Assembly (NCBI RefSeq): GCF_030014915.1
Contig: NZ_JAGIXS010000007.1
Span: 186,001-250,000, forward strand
Length of the DNA: 64,000 bases
DNA from: Pelomonas sp. V22
Lineage (GTDB): Bacteria; Pseudomonadota; Gammaproteobacteria; Burkholderiales; Burkholderiaceae_C
Direction of reading: 5' to 3'
The notes under the pieces were generated by a model. The model saw only the letters and a program-made list of their open reading frames with translations. It was not told where the DNA came from and ran no database searches. Shown here piece by piece: positions 46,547 through 55,632 of the stretch (position 1 is the stretch's first letter; the number at the start of each line of letters is the position of its first letter). The translations under genes and the position numbers were made by a program.

Positions 46547-48832
46547 TCAGGTATCGGGCGCCATGGTATCGGCAGTCGGCAGCCACAGGGTCACGGTCGT
46601 GCCCTGGCCAGGCTGGCTTTGCAGTGCCAGCCGGCCGCCGTGCAGCTCGACGATTTCCTTCACGATGCTCATGCCGAGCCCGGTGCCAGGAATGGCGCCG
46701 GAGTCGTCAGCGCGGTAGAAGCGCTCGCTGACTCGCGCCAACTGGTCCGGGCTCATGCCGATGCCCTGGTCAGCGACCTCGATGCCAGCCATGGGCTGGC
46801 CGTTGTAGAGCTCCAGCCGCAGTTGCAGCGACACGGTGCCGCCTCCTGGAGAGTATTTGTAGGCGTTAGACAGCACGTTGCCGAGGGCCTGCTGCAGCTT
46901 GTTGCGATCGACGCGCACCATGCAGCGCTCGGCCTGGCACTGCAGCACCGGGGCCTCGCGCGAGGGCGGTGGATTGAAGTCATGCACGAGGGCCGGTACG
47001 ACGGTACACAGGTCCAACGACTCGAGCACGAAGTCCTGGCCGCCTCGGGCCTCGATGCGCGCCAGGTCCAGCAGTTCGTTGATGACTGCAATCATCAGGG
47101 TCGACTGTCGGTGGATGATCTCGAGCACCTCGTGCCGGCGCGCTTCGTCCATCTGCCGATGCTGCAAGATCTCGACGAAGCCGTAGATGCTGGCCATCGG
47201 CGTGCGCAGTTCATGTGCGGCCATGGAGAGGAACTCACTTTTCATGCGGTCCACCTCGAAGGCATGGCTCACGTCACGCAAGGCCAGCACCTGTGAAATG
47301 GCTTCAGACCTCCCCCCTCGCAGCCGCAATTCCAGCACGCGGTGCGTGGGCCGCTTGATCTCGATGACGACCTGGCGGTCCTCGTCATTGCCGTCCCGCT
47401 GCATCGCGGCAAAGCCGAGCCAGGTGATGGCGCCGTCGGCCTGCCGGCGCAGCAAGGCCTCCAGGGCATCCTCGTCCAGGCCTAGCGGGTCCGAGGCGAT
47501 GCCGGTCAAGCGGGCGAAGGCCGGGCTGGCGTAGCTCACCCGGCGCTGAGCGTCGAAGGAGACGAAGGCATCGGGCGTAAGCTCGAAGATGGCATTGAGC
47601 TGGGCGCCGCGCGCCTGCAACTGGCCCACCAGGCCACCGATCATCTGGCTGATTGCACTGAGGTCGTCGCCCGCACCCTCGCGATCGCTTGCCTCGGCGG
47701 TTGCACTGACCTGTGTCAGGCCTTCGAGGACCTGACGCAGCGCCACCAGGGCGCGTTCACGGCTGCCCAGTTCCTCGCGCAGCCGCTGCTCCAGCAGATG
47801 CTGCTCGGTGATGTCGCGGAAGGCCATCACATGACCGACCGCCTGACCCTGGTCATCGTTGATCAGCGAGAGGCTGGAGTCCACGACGCGGATCTCGCCA
47901 AGGGCGTCGGCCATGGGCAGGCGCCGGCCGCTCCAAGGCCGCAGGGCACGACCTGCGTCAAACGCCTGAGGCATGACGTCCTGCATCAGGCGGCCCGTCA
48001 GGTGGGACAGAGGCAGTCCTATCGTCTGCTGGGCGGCCGGATTGGCCAGCACGATGCGGCCATCGGCGTCGAGCGTGAAGACGCTGTCGGCAATGGCCCT
48101 CAGCGTGACAGCCGCCTGCGCCCGCTGCAATTGCAGGCTGGCGGCCGTGCGGCCGAGCACCTCGAAGGTGGCTCTGAACTCGGTCGGCGCGTCGTCGGCC
48201 GACAGCAGGGCCTGGGTCGGGTCGCCGCTGATCAGTGCCCGCTCGAAATCCTGCACCTGGTTCAGCCGCCCCAGCCAGCGCACCAGCAACAGGCGGATCA
48301 GGCCCAGGCCCGCGACGAGACCCACGAGGCCCATGGCCAGCGTGACCAGGGTCTGCTGCCAGAGCTTGCCGGCAATGCGGTCGCTGGCGAAGCTGAGCCG
48401 CAACACACCGTAGTCGCTGCCGCCCACGACGACCGGCAGGTTGCTGTCCAACAGCAATGCGGCCACCCGGTCCTGCAGCCATGTCGGCGGCGGCATGCTG
48501 GGCGTGCCTGGATTGGGTACCTTGACGACGCCGCCGCGCAGATCGATGAAACTCGCGCTGCTGAAGGAAGAATGCTGGACCGCCCGCTCCAGCGTGCGCT
48601 GGATGGTGTCGTAATCGCCGATCACGGCGCTGTCCGAGATCACCGGCAGGATCACGCTGTTCAGCGTGTCAGCGCGCTCTTGGGCCTCGGTCAGCTCGAC
48701 CTGAAACTGATAGCGGTAGAACAGCACCAGCGCCGAGGCCACGAAGACCAGCAGCGTGGTCGAGTAGAGCGCGAACACCCGCCCGACCAGCGAGCGGGGA
48801 AGCAGCGCTTGCAGAACGCGCGCCACCGCCAC
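46547..48832 (-). CDS. PAS-containing membrane sensor histidine kinase
   Basis: 761 residues from GTG 48832, whose codon directly follows the TGA of the binding-protein gene. Layout: membrane helix at about 15-38, periplasmic sensor region to about 165, second helix 166-190, HAMP-like linker, PAS domain around 245-350, a helical stretch, second PAS around 415-530, then HisKA with the phospho-acceptor His in MAAHELRTPM. The ATPase domain shows the N box (LGNVLSNAYKYS), G1 (VADQGIGM) and G2 (GTGLGMSIV). There is no receiver domain. The periplasmic part probably senses the adjacent PhnD-like protein. Output goes to the downstream single-domain regulator. Confidence 0.92.
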   Translation of the reverse strand: MAVARVLQALLPRSLVGRVFALYSTTLLVFVASALVLFYRYQFQVELTEAQERADTLNSVILPVISDSAVIGDYDTIQRTLERAVQHSSFSSASFIDLRGGVVKVPNPGTPSMPPPTWLQDRVAALLLDSNLPVVVGGSDYGVLRLSFASDRIAGKLWQQTLVTLAMGLVGLVAGLGLIRLLLVRWLGRLNQVQDFERALISGDPTQALLSADDAPTEFRATFEVLGRTAASLQLQRAQAAVTLRAIADSVFTLDADGRIVLANPAAQQTIGLPLSHLTGRLMQDVMPQAFDAGRALRPWSGRRLPMADALGEIRVVDSSLSLINDDQGQAVGHVMAFRDITEQHLLEQRLREELGSRERALVALRQVLEGLTQVSATAEASDREGAGDDLSAISQMIGGLVGQLQARGAQLNAIFELTPDAFVSFDAQRRVSYASPAFARLTGIASDPLGLDEDALEALLRRQADGAITWLGFAAMQRDGNDEDRQVVIEIKRPTHRVLELRLRGGRSEAISQVLALRDVSHAFEVDRMKSEFLSMAAHELRTPMASIYGFVEILQHRQMDEARRHEVLEIIHRQSTLMIAVINELLDLARIEARGGQDFVLESLDLCTVVPALVHDFNPPPSREAPVLQCQAERCMVRVDRNKLQQALGNVLSNAYKYSPGGGTVSLQLRLELYNGQPMAGIEVADQGIGMSPDQLARVSERFYRADDSGAIPGTGLGMSIVKEIVELHGGRLALQSQPGQGTTVTLWLPTADTMAPDT

Positions 48833-49693
48833 TCAGCGCAGTTGAGGGGGCGCGCTGCGGTAGAAGTCCCGGTAGGCGCCGTACTCCGAACCGTCAGAGC
48901 TGATGAAGTGGGCCTCGGCGCTCAGCCCCACCTGCTGCGAAGCCTGCTCCAGGATCGCCCGGCCTTCCGGATCCTTGTGCATGCCGATGAAGGCGGCTGC
49001 GACAGCGCGCTGCGCACTGTCGGGCACCTTGGCAGAAGCCATCAGCGCCAGGTCGTGCAGCGGCGCCGAACTCCAGAGCACCCTGAATTTCTTGCCCTCG
49101 CGCTTGGCAAAGCCCTCGGCCAGCTGCGAGTTGGCGCCGACCGCGGCGACCTTGCCGCTGAACAGTTGCGCAAAGGCGCCGTCCATGTTGCCGCCGAAGA
49201 CGGTCTTGAACTCGACCTTGCGGCTCATCAGCTGGGCCGCCGGGAACTTGTAGGCGACCAGCGCCTCCTGGCCCGGGAAGGCCACTTCCTTGCCCTGCAG
49301 TTGAGACAGCTCGGTGATGGGCGAGTCGGCAGGCACCAGGATCTGGCCATGGACCGGCGGCGTGAGCCGGCGCGCCAGCACCTTCCAGCCGAGCTTCTCT
49401 CGGTCCGGGCTGAACATGTGGTTGCTGAAGATGAATTCGACCTCCTGCGCGAGCACGTAGGACGTGGTGTCCGCCGAGGTACGGCCGAGCTTGAGCTGGA
49501 GCTTCACGCCGCTCTTGGCCGACACGTAGCTGATGATGGGATTCCAGTAGGCGGCCGTCAGGTTGATGCCGTACTGGTTGACTGGCGAGAACTGGTAGGC
49601 GGGCGAGCTGCCCTGTGCCCAGGCGGCGGGCATCAGGCTGGGCAGGCACAGGGCCAGCAAGGCCAGGTCGCGGCGACGGATCATTGGCTTCAT
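48833..49693 (-). CDS. PhnD/SsuA-like periplasmic binding protein, probable kinase partner
   Basis: 286 residues from ATG 49693, with GGAG 8 bp upstream. Signal peptide ends at PAAWAQ (about residue 27). The family fold of phosphate/phosphonate-type binding proteins is seen in FSPVNQYGINLTAAYWNPI, LGRTSADTTSYVLAQEVEFIF, LQGKEVAFPGQEALVAY and MDGAFAQLFSGKVAAVGANS. There is no transport permease or ATPase nearby. Its stop codon abuts the kinase start, so a sensory rather than transport role is likely. Phosphonate binding is family knowledge; the ligand here is unknown. Confidence 0.85.
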   Translation of the reverse strand: MKPMIRRRDLALLALCLPSLMPAAWAQGSSPAYQFSPVNQYGINLTAAYWNPIISYVSAKSGVKLQLKLGRTSADTTSYVLAQEVEFIFSNHMFSPDREKLGWKVLARRLTPPVHGQILVPADSPITELSQLQGKEVAFPGQEALVAYKFPAAQLMSRKVEFKTVFGGNMDGAFAQLFSGKVAAVGANSQLAEGFAKREGKKFRVLWSSAPLHDLALMASAKVPDSAQRAVAAAFIGMHKDPEGRAILEQASQQVGLSAEAHFISSDGSEYGAYRDFYRSAPPQLR

Positions 49694-49956
49694 GAACGGA
49701 ACTCCGGGTTGACGGTCCATCAGACGCACAAGTCTAGGCAGGCGCGCGGCACAGGGGTTGACATCCGACAGCCCCGGTTCGCCGCAAGCGTCAGAACGGT
49801 AGTCTGTCACGCGGCCATGCCGTCTGTCGGCAACTGCGGCAGGTCGTGGTGGTGCTTCGGCAGCTGGTCCGGACCGGCCTCGTTCCAGGCGGGGCTGACG
49901 CCTATAGTCGCGCCAGCTGGCGAGGGCCGGCATCCAACCGCAGGAGCGAGAAACCG

Positions 49957-51894
49957 ATGAAACCCCAGAAGTCGATCACGACCTTTGCCCCGGCCAGCCT
50001 GCTGGCTGCAGCCCTCTGCCTCGGGCTTTCAACCGCGGCGCCCATCTGCGCCGCTGCGCCTACCAAGGCTGCCGCGAAAGCCGCCAAGCGCTACACCATC
50101 GAGCAGTTCATGGCCACCGTCTCCATCGGCGGCGCGAGCTTCAGTGCCGACGAGAAGCGCATCCTGTTCTCCAGCAATGTCACCGGCATCTTCAACGTCT
50201 ACAGCATCCCGGTCACGGGCGGCGAGCCGGTGGCGCTGACCAAGTCGACCACCGACAGCAACTACGCCGTCGGCTACTTCCCCGAGGACGACCGCGTGCT
50301 GCTGACCCGCGACCAGGGCGGCAATGAGCAGAACCACCTCTACGTGCGCGAGCTCGATGGCAGCGAGAAAGACCTGACCCCCGGCGACAAGCTGAAGGCC
50401 GCGTTCGCCGGCTGGAGCGGCGACAACCGTGCCTTCTACGTGAGCAGCAACGAGCGTGACCCGCGCTTCTTCGACCTCTACCGCTACGACGCCAAGACCT
50501 ACGCCCGCACCCTGGTCTACAAGAACGAGACCGGCATGTCGGTCGGCGCCATCAGCCGCGACGGCCGCTGGCTCGCCCTCGGCAAGACCAACACCACGGC
50601 GGACTCCGACGTCTACCTGCTCGACACCCAGAACCAGGCGCTCAAGCACATCAGCTCCCACCAGGGCGTGGCCAGCTATGGCGCCGCCACTTTCGACCCG
50701 GCCTCCAAGCGCCTCTTGATGACCAGCAACGACGGCAGCGAGTTCACCCGCCTGGTGGCCTACGACCTGGCCAGTGGCGATCTGAGCGATGTGGAGAAGT
50801 CCGACTGGGACGTGGCCTACAGCGACTACTCGCGCGACGGCCGCTTCCGCGTCACCGGCGTCAATGCCGACGCCAGCATCAAGATCACGATACGCGAGGG
50901 CGACAAGCTCCTGCCCCTGCCCAAGCTGCCCGACGGCGAGGTGCGCGGCGTCAACTTCTCCAAGAGCGGCAGCAAGATGGCCTTCTACGTGAACGGCGAC
51001 CGCTCGCCCAGCAACCTCTTTGTGCATGACTTCGCCACCAAGAAAACGACCCAGCTGAGTCGCAGCCTCAGCAAGGAGATCGATCCGGCCGAGCTGGTCG
51101 AGGCCAGGATCGTTCGCTTCAAGTCCTTCGACGGCATGGTGATTCCGTCCGTCTACTACGAGCCCAAGGGCGCCTCGGCCGCCAACAAGGTACCGGCCGT
51201 GCTCCTGGTCCATGGCGGCCCCGGCGGCCAGACCATGCGCGGCTACAACGCCTTGGCCCAGTACCTGGCCAACCATGGCTATGCGGTGCTCGGCATCAAC
51301 AACCGCGGCAGTTCGGGCTACGGCAAGAGCTTCTTCACGGCTGACGACGGCAAGCATGGCCGCGAGCCGCTGTGGGATTGCATCGAGGCCAAGACCTACC
51401 TGGCCTCGACCGGCGTGATCGACCCCGAGCGCATCGGCATCATGGGCGGCAGCTACGGCGGCTACATGACGCTGGCGGCCCTGGCGTTCCGGCCCGAGGC
51501 CTTCAAGGTGGGCGTGGACATCTTCGGCGTCAGCAACTGGCTGCGCACGCTGGAATCGATCCCGCCCTACTGGGAGAGCTTCCGCAAGGCTCTGTACCAG
51601 GAGATCGGCGACCCGGTGAAGGACAAGGACTTCCTGATCGCCACCTCGCCGCTGTTCCACGCCAAGGAGATCCGCAAGCCGCTGATGGTGATCCAGGGCG
51701 CCAACGACCCGCGCGTGATCAAGCCCGAGAGCGACGAGATCGTCGAGGCGGTCAAGAAGAACGGCGTGCCGGTGGAGTACGTGGTCTTCCCGGATGAGGG
51801 CCACGGCTTTGCCAAGAAGAAGAACCAGATCGAGGCCAACCGCCAGATCAAGGACTTCCTCGACAAGTATTTGGCCCCCACGTCGTCCAAGTAA
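49957..51894 (+). CDS. Exported S9 family prolyl oligopeptidase-like peptidase
   Basis: 645 residues with a signal peptide (TAAPICAAAP, about residue 34). The central ~350 residues form a WD40-like/propeller region (FSADEKRILFSSNVTGIFNVYS at its start). The C-terminal alpha/beta hydrolase domain has oxyanion-type LLVHGGPGGQT, nucleophile Ser in MGGSYGGYM, Asp in QGANDPRV and His in PDEGHGFAKK. This is the S9C/acylaminoacyl-peptidase-like layout. ATG 49957 follows CAGGAGCGAG. A small membrane protein gene follows after 17 bp. The role is presumably degradation of peptides in the periplasm or outside the cell. Confidence 0.92.
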   Translation: MKPQKSITTFAPASLLAAALCLGLSTAAPICAAAPTKAAAKAAKRYTIEQFMATVSIGGASFSADEKRILFSSNVTGIFNVYSIPVTGGEPVALTKSTTDSNYAVGYFPEDDRVLLTRDQGGNEQNHLYVRELDGSEKDLTPGDKLKAAFAGWSGDNRAFYVSSNERDPRFFDLYRYDAKTYARTLVYKNETGMSVGAISRDGRWLALGKTNTTADSDVYLLDTQNQALKHISSHQGVASYGAATFDPASKRLLMTSNDGSEFTRLVAYDLASGDLSDVEKSDWDVAYSDYSRDGRFRVTGVNADASIKITIREGDKLLPLPKLPDGEVRGVNFSKSGSKMAFYVNGDRSPSNLFVHDFATKKTTQLSRSLSKEIDPAELVEARIVRFKSFDGMVIPSVYYEPKGASAANKVPAVLLVHGGPGGQTMRGYNALAQYLANHGYAVLGINNRGSSGYGKSFFTADDGKHGREPLWDCIEAKTYLASTGVIDPERIGIMGGSYGGYMTLAALAFRPEAFKVGVDIFGVSNWLRTLESIPPYWESFRKALYQEIGDPVKDKDFLIATSPLFHAKEIRKPLMVIQGANDPRVIKPESDEIVEAVKKNGVPVEYVVFPDEGHGFAKKKNQIEANRQIKDFLDKYLAPTSSK

Positions 51895-51911
51895 GCGGGA
51901 AGGAGTCCGCC

Positions 51912-52103
51912 ATGCTCGGTTTCATCCTCTGGTGCCTGCTGTTCGTGGTCTGCTGGCCCCTGGCGTTGCTGGCCCTGGTGCTGTGGCCGCTGGTCTGGCT
52001 GATCAGCCTGCCGTTCCGGTTGCTGGGCATTGGTCTGGAGGCGGTGTTCGCGCTCCTGAAGGCGCTGCTGATGCTGCCGGCGAGACTTATTGGCGGCCGT
52101 TAA
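51912..52103 (+). CDS. Small membrane protein (63 aa)
   Basis: 63 residues, almost wholly hydrophobic: one long or two short membrane helices (LWCLLFVVCWPLALLALVLW and a second stretch to residue 55), ending in Arg-containing ARLIGGR. AAGGAG precedes ATG 51912. It lies 17 bp downstream of the S9 peptidase gene and is probably co-transcribed. I do not recognise a named family. Functions of such small membrane proteins range from stress response to membrane-complex regulation, and nothing here decides. Confidence 0.7.
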   Translation: MLGFILWCLLFVVCWPLALLALVLWPLVWLISLPFRLLGIGLEAVFALLKALLMLPARLIGGR

Positions 52104-52117
52104 CCGCTGGGCCTTGC

Positions 52118-52149
52118 GCCCGCAACAGCTCTTACATCGTGTTGCGGGC
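52118..52149 (+). terminator. Hairpin after the peptidase/small-protein unit
   Basis: Perfect 9-bp stem GCCCGCAAC/GTTGCGGGC with a 14-nt loop, 15 bp after the small membrane protein gene. The following bases (GTTTACC) are a poor U tract, so it may be a weak terminator or a 5' structure in the mRNA of the cold-shock-domain gene that follows. Confidence 0.4.
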
Positions 52150-52229
52150 GTTTACCGGCCTTTGCCCCCACCATGCCGCCATTCCCCGGGTTCACCGGGA
52201 CCGGCATTGATGAGTTGGGCAGCAAGAAC

Positions 52230-52706
52230 ATGAGATTCGTTGGCACGCTGAAGACCTGGGACGACGACCAGGGCATGGGCACGATAGAGCCGCAAGGCGG
52301 CGGGCAGGGCCTGTTCGTCCGCATTTCGGCCTTCCCGGGCGATGCGCAGATGCCCCATGTGGGCGAGGCGCTGAGCTTCGAGGTGGAACTGAGTGCTTCG
52401 GGCCGCAAGCAGGCGGTGCGGGTGCGCCGCCAGGCTGATACAGGCAGCAGCGCTGCTCGTTCCCGCACGGCCGCGCGCGCCGCCGCCGCCAATGCCCAGC
52501 GCCGCAACTGGATGGTGGGCACGGCGGTGGCCGTGCTGCTGACAACGGTGGGCGGTCTGGCGCTGATGCGCCACTACGAGCCCGAGGCGAGCGCGAAGTT
52601 CGCGGCGCTGAATGCCGAGCTCAAGCCCGAAGCCCCGGCCCCAGTGCAGCAGGCCGACAAGGCGCATGCCAAGCCGGCCGCCAAGCCGGCCAGCCTCAAG
52701 CACTGA
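52230..52706 (+). CDS. Cold-shock domain protein with C-terminal membrane helix
   Basis: 158 residues. Residues 1-65 resemble a cold-shock (OB-fold) domain: MRFVGTLKTWDDDQGMGTI and GLFVRISAFPGD correspond to the KWFN...GFGFI and D/VFVH motifs in altered form. A basic Ala-rich linker follows, then one membrane helix at about residues 95-115 (GTAVAVLLTTVGGLALM). The tail is Lys/Ala/Pro-rich. Membrane-attached nucleic-acid binding is the simplest reading, and some proteobacteria have cold-shock domains joined to membrane domains. ATG 52230 is taken because the domain starts there; the frame is open to 52173. Confidence 0.72.
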   Translation: MRFVGTLKTWDDDQGMGTIEPQGGGQGLFVRISAFPGDAQMPHVGEALSFEVELSASGRKQAVRVRRQADTGSSAARSRTAARAAAANAQRRNWMVGTAVAVLLTTVGGLALMRHYEPEASAKFAALNAELKPEAPAPVQQADKAHAKPAAKPASLKH

Positions 52707-52724
52707 GCGCGGGCTGGTTCTTCG

Positions 52725-55052
52725 TCAGATCCGAATTTCCAGGCGCGCCTGCCACTGCGTGAAGGTGCGGCCGGCGCTCTGGGTGGTGATCAGCTGGTCG
52801 CCCGTATTGATCACGCTGCCGTTGGCATAGTCCAGCGGCGAGAGATTGGTGGCCGACAAGCGCACGCCCACCTGCTGGTTGACGTTCCACAGCGCAAAGG
52901 CGTCGAGCACGCGCTTCTTGGTCGTGGTCGCGGCGGTCAGCACTGACTGCTGGATCTGGTTGGCCGGCGTGTAGTTGATGCTGGCGCCGAGCGTGACGGG
53001 CGCACCGCGCAGCCGGTAGTCCACACCGAAATTCGCCACGCCCTTGGGCTGCTGGTCCAGCTTGTTGTTCGGGCCGGGAATGCCGTCCACGCTGGAATGG
53101 AACACGCTCAGGTTGGTGCGGAGTTGCAGCGGCATGGCGTCCGGAATGAACTCATCCAGGCGGAACTTGGCTTCGAGCTCCACACCCTGGGTGCGGGCCT
53201 TGCCGATGTTGCGCGGCCGCGAGACCCAGCGCGGCACGTTGGACCAGCTGACCGTCTCCAGCTCGGTCACATTGCGCATCAGGTCGGTGATGCGGCGCGA
53301 GAACACATTGACGCTGAGGATGCCGCCCTTGCTCAGGTAGCGCTCGAACGCGAGGTCCAGGCCGTTGGCCAGCTCGGGCTTCAGGTTCGGGTTGCCGGCG
53401 CGGTCGGCGTAGTTGGCCGTGTTGGCACCGGTCGGGTACTGCGAGTTGACACTGGGGCGGGCCACCAGGTCCTGCAGTTGCGGGCTGCGGTAGCTGCGTG
53501 TGAGGCTCATGCGCACCTGGTCGCGGCTCTTCTCGTCGGGCTTCCAGACGGCGTGGAACAGCGGCGTCATCACGCTGGACTTGTTGTTGACGGAGTAGTT
53601 GGCGGCCGTGCTCTTGCTCTCAATGCCTTCCCAGCGCAGGCCGGCATAGGCCGACCACTGCTTGCTCGGGTTCCATTCGTCCTGGATGTAGGCGGCGGTG
53701 CGCAGCGTGGAGGCCTCGAACACGTCGCCGAACTCCAGCACGCCCCGGCAGGCCAGGCCGTTTTCCTGGCAGACGCGGGTCGAGCTCTGCTTCTGCCCCT
53801 CGGCTTCCAGGCCGCTGACCAGGCTGTGCTCGCTCGGCAGCATCTGGTGCGAGAGCTTGGTGTTGAGGCTCCAGGAATGGTTGTCGCTGTCGCTCTTGTC
53901 GTCCTGCACGCGGGTGGGCGTGTTCACGCCCTTGACGTACTCCTGGCGGAAGCTGTGGCTCTGGTTGTCGCCACGGCCCACGCCGCCGCGCAGCTCCAGG
54001 CGGGTCTCGGGGCCGAGGCGGTTGGTCCATTGCGCATTGACGCGCGCCATCGTGAACTCGTTGTTGCTCTGCGTGTCCACGCTGTTGTAGTTGATGCCAG
54101 GGTTCTGCTCCGAATGGTTGAAGCCATTGCCCTTGGACGAGACCAGGAAGGGTTGGATGGACAGCGAGCCACCATCCTCCAGCTTCCATTGCAGGCGCGC
54201 ATTCATGTTGAGCGCGCGGCGCTTGTTCTCGTGGAAACCGGTGGTGGTCTGCACCGACTCGGCGCCGGTTTTCAGGTCGCGCGTGGTGGCACGCACGGCC
54301 ACGTCGTCGATGTTGTCGCCCTGGTGGGCGTTGATGGTGATGTTGTAGGCACCGCCGTTGTCGTTGAGCTTGTCGTTGCGGGTCCAGGAGGCATTGGGGC
54401 GCAGGCGGCCCTTCTCCTCGGCCACAGCGAGGCGCACCTCGTTGAGGCGCTTCTGCAGCGCTTCACGCAGTACCACGTTGATCGTGCCGGCGATGGCGCG
54501 GGCGCCATGCTCGGCCGTGGGCGCGCGCATGATCTCGATGCGCTCCACCTGCTCGGGCGGCAGCTGGTCCAGCGCGAAGCCAGGCGGCATGCGCTCGCCG
54601 TTCACGAGGATCTGCGTGTAGCCGCCACCCATGCCGCGCATGCGCACGTCGCCGCCCCGGCCCGGGCGGCCGCCGGTGGTCACGCCGGGCAGGCGCTTGA
54701 GCACCTCGCCGAGGCTGTTGTCGCCATAGCGCTCGATCTCCTCGCGGCCGATGATGATCTTGGCGGCGGTCGAGGCGCGGCGCTTGCCGTCGTCATTGGC
54801 GTTGCCTTCGATCTCGACGCGCTGCAGTTGTTGTTGCTGCTGGCCCTGTGCTGGCTTGGCCTCGGCGGGGCGCTGGGCCGGACGCTGTGGCGGCGTGGCG
54901 GGCTTGCCCGCAGGCGCATTGGCGGGGGCGCTGGCCGGTGCTTCCGGCGGCGGTGCGGTCTGCGCCCAGGCGGGCGGGGCGGCGGCACCGAGGGCCAGGG
55001 CAAGGGCTGCGGACAGCGGCTGCAGGGCGAACTTTGCTTGTTGTCGGATCAT
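52725..55052 (-). CDS. TonB-dependent outer-membrane receptor
   Basis: 775 residues. Signal peptide ends near PPAWAQ (residue 31), followed by a Pro/Ala- and Gln-rich linker (residues 32-77) and a TonB-box-like VEIEG. The plug (about 85-200) contains DNSLGEVLKRLPGVTTGGR, MRGMGGGYTQILVNGERM and EQVERIEIMRAPTAEHGARAIAGTI-type sequence. The barrel follows, ending in WQARLEIRI, a typical C-terminal strand. The ligand is unknown; no siderophore or sugar genes are adjacent. It converges with the cold-shock-domain gene. Confidence 0.88.
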   Translation of the reverse strand: MIRQQAKFALQPLSAALALALGAAAPPAWAQTAPPPEAPASAPANAPAGKPATPPQRPAQRPAEAKPAQGQQQQQLQRVEIEGNANDDGKRRASTAAKIIIGREEIERYGDNSLGEVLKRLPGVTTGGRPGRGGDVRMRGMGGGYTQILVNGERMPPGFALDQLPPEQVERIEIMRAPTAEHGARAIAGTINVVLREALQKRLNEVRLAVAEEKGRLRPNASWTRNDKLNDNGGAYNITINAHQGDNIDDVAVRATTRDLKTGAESVQTTTGFHENKRRALNMNARLQWKLEDGGSLSIQPFLVSSKGNGFNHSEQNPGINYNSVDTQSNNEFTMARVNAQWTNRLGPETRLELRGGVGRGDNQSHSFRQEYVKGVNTPTRVQDDKSDSDNHSWSLNTKLSHQMLPSEHSLVSGLEAEGQKQSSTRVCQENGLACRGVLEFGDVFEASTLRTAAYIQDEWNPSKQWSAYAGLRWEGIESKSTAANYSVNNKSSVMTPLFHAVWKPDEKSRDQVRMSLTRSYRSPQLQDLVARPSVNSQYPTGANTANYADRAGNPNLKPELANGLDLAFERYLSKGGILSVNVFSRRITDLMRNVTELETVSWSNVPRWVSRPRNIGKARTQGVELEAKFRLDEFIPDAMPLQLRTNLSVFHSSVDGIPGPNNKLDQQPKGVANFGVDYRLRGAPVTLGASINYTPANQIQQSVLTAATTTKKRVLDAFALWNVNQQVGVRLSATNLSPLDYANGSVINTGDQLITTQSAGRTFTQWQARLEIRI

Positions 55053-55275
55053 GGTCGCGGGTTTGCTCGCGGCGCCGCATGCGGGCGGCCGGGCAAGGTC
55101 TTGTTGTGGACAGGCAGGCGCTGTGCCGGGGCTCGGTCAACGCAGGCGCGAAGCATCGCATGGATGCCCCGCCCAGCCCTCAGGTCATGGCCCGCGTTTA
55201 CCGCGTCTTTACCTGCAGCAATACCGGCTGTTGCGGATCGCTCAAGAGACTGAGCGATTCCTGCCCTGCGAGCTT

Positions 55276-55632
55276 TCAGTCAGGGCTGAAGAAGTAGACG
55301 GCCCGTATCAGGCCTGCGGCGCAGTGGTAGACCACCATCACCGGCTGGGGTTCCGGCGCGCGGCCGTGCACCCACTCGTAGTCCACCACCTTGTTGCCCA
55401 TCACCAGGCGCTCGGAGACCTCGGCGCGTAGGGCCGGGTTGGCGAAGGCGCCGGCCGCATAGCTCTCGCGGAAGGCCTGCAGGCCCGTGAGGCGCGGCTG
55501 CAGGTCGGGCATGCGCCAGACCTGCACGTCCTTTGCATAGCAGGCGCAGAAGGCGTCCAGATCCTTGGCGTTGTAGGCCGTCAGCTGGGCCTCGGCCAAC
55601 TCGGCCGGGCTGCGTGCTTGTTCAGTGTTCAT
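55276..55632 (-). CDS. SnoaL/NTF2-like protein
   Basis: 118 residues with the compact cone fold expected for NTF2-like/steroid delta-isomerase-type proteins: QLTAYNAKDLDAFCACYAKDV at the N terminus is the usual first helix and strand. VMGNKVVDYEWVHG and VYHCAAGLIRAVYFFSPD complete the sheet. Members are small enzymes or binding proteins of mostly unknown function. Its start overlaps the end of the beta-lactamase-fold hydrolase gene by 11 bp, so the two are co-transcribed. Confidence 0.82.
   Translation of the reverse strand: MNTEQARSPAELAEAQLTAYNAKDLDAFCACYAKDVQVWRMPDLQPRLTGLQAFRESYAAGAFANPALRAEVSERLVMGNKVVDYEWVHGRAPEPQPVMVVYHCAAGLIRAVYFFSPD

Noticed and set aside
49757-49785. Sigma-70 promoter with TTGACA at 49757
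   Set aside because: The -35 is perfect, but the position 17 bp downstream reads GCCGCA, with no acceptable -10.
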